A DNA stretch of 64,000 nt from JAFKFI01 sp963795435 (GTDB lineage: Bacteria; Pseudomonadota; Alphaproteobacteria; Acetobacterales; Acetobacteraceae), in the NCBI GenBank assembly GCA_963795435.1, contig CAWCHV010000007.1, positions 1,984,001 through 2,048,000 of the forward strand, given 5' to 3'. Position numbers and translations under genes: made by a program. Under the pieces are notes generated by a model. That model was given only the letters and a program-made list of their open reading frames with translations. It ran no database searches and was not told where the DNA came from. Of the stretch, positions 63,187 to 64,000 are shown piece after piece (within the stretch, counting starts at the first letter, position 1; each line of letters starts with the position of its first letter).

Positions 63187-64000
63187 TCATGGCCAGAGCC
63201 AGGCCGCGCCACGCACGCCGGAGCTGTCGCCGTGGACCGGTTTCAGGATCGGCGTCGCGCAGCTTCCGCCGAAGACATGCCCGGCGAGGAGCGCGGGCAG
63301 CCGGGCGTAGAGATGATCCATGTTCGACAGGCCGCCGCCGAGCACGATCACGTCCGGGTCGATCAGGTTCACCACCCAGCCGAGCGCGCGGGCGAGCCGT
63401 TCGGCGTGCCGGTCGAGTGCTGCCTTCGCGCGCAGATCGCCCGACGCGGCTCGATCAGGGAGGGCGCTTGCGTCGTGCGCGGCCGGCCCGTCGGCGTCGC
63501 GCGCCAGCGCGGGTCCGGCCAGCATCGCCTCGATGCAACCGAGCCGGCCGCACCAGCAGCGCGGCGGCGGGAAGTCGGACCCGCTGGCGAGCGGAAACGG
63601 GCTGTGGCCCCACTCACCCGCCACACCGTTGGGGCCATCCAGCAACCGCCCGTCCACCGCCACCCCGCCGCCGCATCCGGTTCCGAGGATCACGCCGAAC
63701 ACGGTCCGCAGACCGGCCCCCGCGCCGTCGACCGCCTCGGACAGGGTGAAGCAGGCCCCGTCATTGGCGATCCGCACCGGCCTGCCGAGCGCCCTCTCGA
63801 TATCGGACTGGAAACGCTGGCCATCGAGCGCCGTCGAACTGCGCAATCGCCCCGTGGCCTTGTCGATCCTGCCGGGGAAACCGATGCCGACGCTCGCCGC
63901 CGTTCCGAGGCCGGCCTCGCTGCGCTCGACCAGCGCGACGATCGCGGCGAGCGCGTCGTGATACGCCGACGGAGTTGCCAGGCGGCGGCGCGTGGCGTTG
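63187..64000 (-). CDS. ROK family sugar kinase, partial (5' end beyond window)
   Basis: The partial product (271 residues visible) belongs to the ROK family of sugar kinases and repressors. Marks are GIGFPGRIDKATG (the first glycine-rich segment), RIANDGACFTLSE with the catalytic Asp region, FGVILGTGCGGGVAVDG (ATP phosphate loop), and the zinc-binding CWCGRLGCIEAM with three of the four usual ligand residues. There is no helix-turn-helix in the visible part, so it is likely a kinase such as fructokinase or N-acetylglucosamine kinase. The gene runs off the window at 64000 in frame with no stop. Confidence 0.9.
   Translation of the reverse strand, partial: NATRRRLATPSAYHDALAAIVALVERSEAGLGTAASVGIGFPGRIDKATGRLRSSTALDGQRFQSDIERALGRPVRIANDGACFTLSEAVDGAGAGLRTVFGVILGTGCGGGVAVDGRLLDGPNGVAGEWGHSPFPLASGSDFPPPRCWCGRLGCIEAMLAGPALARDADGPAAHDASALPDRAASGDLRAKAALDRHAERLARALGWVVNLIDPDVIVLGGGLSNMDHLYARLPALLAGHVFGGSCATPILKPVHGDSSGVRGAAWLWP

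Overview
The window is about 64 kb of GC-rich, densely packed chromosome. It looks alphaproteobacterial, most likely Rhodospirillales and probably Acetobacteraceae. That placement rests on a usg-family gene, a CIRCE-controlled groES-groEL operon, the gene order dnaB-alr-...-radA-cvpA-purF-SDR, aroQ-accB-accC-aat clustering, a PEP-CTERM protein and a COX15-type haem A synthase. I found no rRNA, tRNA, CRISPR array, prophage or intact insertion sequence. The genus is inference.

Layout. 1-3.2 kb: cold-shock gene, groEL and groES behind two CIRCE boxes, then divergent usg. 3.2-10.3 kb: membrane protein and glycosyltransferase, haem A synthase, a four-PAS histidine kinase, tldD and an acetyltransferase. 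10.4-11.9 kb: a two-gene cassette, a protein made of eight 20-residue repeats and a DUF6065-like protein, with its own AT-rich promoter and a strong hairpin between the genes; this is the best candidate for something undescribed. 11.9-22.3 kb: a long minus-strand housekeeping run (dnaB, alr, mlaE, mlaF, two secreted proteins, radA, cvpA, purF, SDR). 22.3-31.4 kb: acyl-CoA dehydrogenase, amidohydrolase, secreted repeat peptide, cyclase, a molybdoenzyme remnant, LOG protein, cytochrome b561, LysM protein, psd-pssA and a hypothetical protein. 31.5-34.3 kb: a CoA-transferase cluster. 34.4-44.3 kb: a FitAB-like toxin-antitoxin pair, hydrolases, ornithine decarboxylase with an attenuator-like leader, a YihY protein, a GMC oxidoreductase, a secreted lipase-like protein and a haloacid dehalogenase. 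44.3-52.5 kb: a very long AsmA/YhdP-like protein, glnE-bcp and a second FitAB-like pair. 52.5-64 kb: FAD oxidoreductase, MsrQ, two paralogous secreted proteins, aat, a PEP-CTERM protein, accC-accB-aroQ, an acetyltransferase, a GT39 protein and a ROK kinase cut by the window end.

Quality. Four conserved genes (groEL, usg, the histidine kinase and the AsmA-like gene) carry six apparent single-base insertions in all. Each lengthens a short G or C run, and the protein reads through once the extra base is ignored. This looks like systematic sequence error, but true inactivation cannot be excluded from the sequence alone. A separate molybdoenzyme fragment with an internal deletion is a real remnant.

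How the genes work together. Several groups are translationally coupled by 4-base overlaps: alr-mlaE-mlaF, ctaA-kinase-tldD, psd-pssA, the CoA-transferase trio, glnE-bcp, and msrQ with the two paralogues and aat. The groups serve protein folding, envelope lipid homeostasis, phospholipid synthesis, purine and fatty-acid synthesis and nitrogen control. The accessory genes sit between these blocks and are mostly secreted proteins, hydrolases and toxin-antitoxin pairs.
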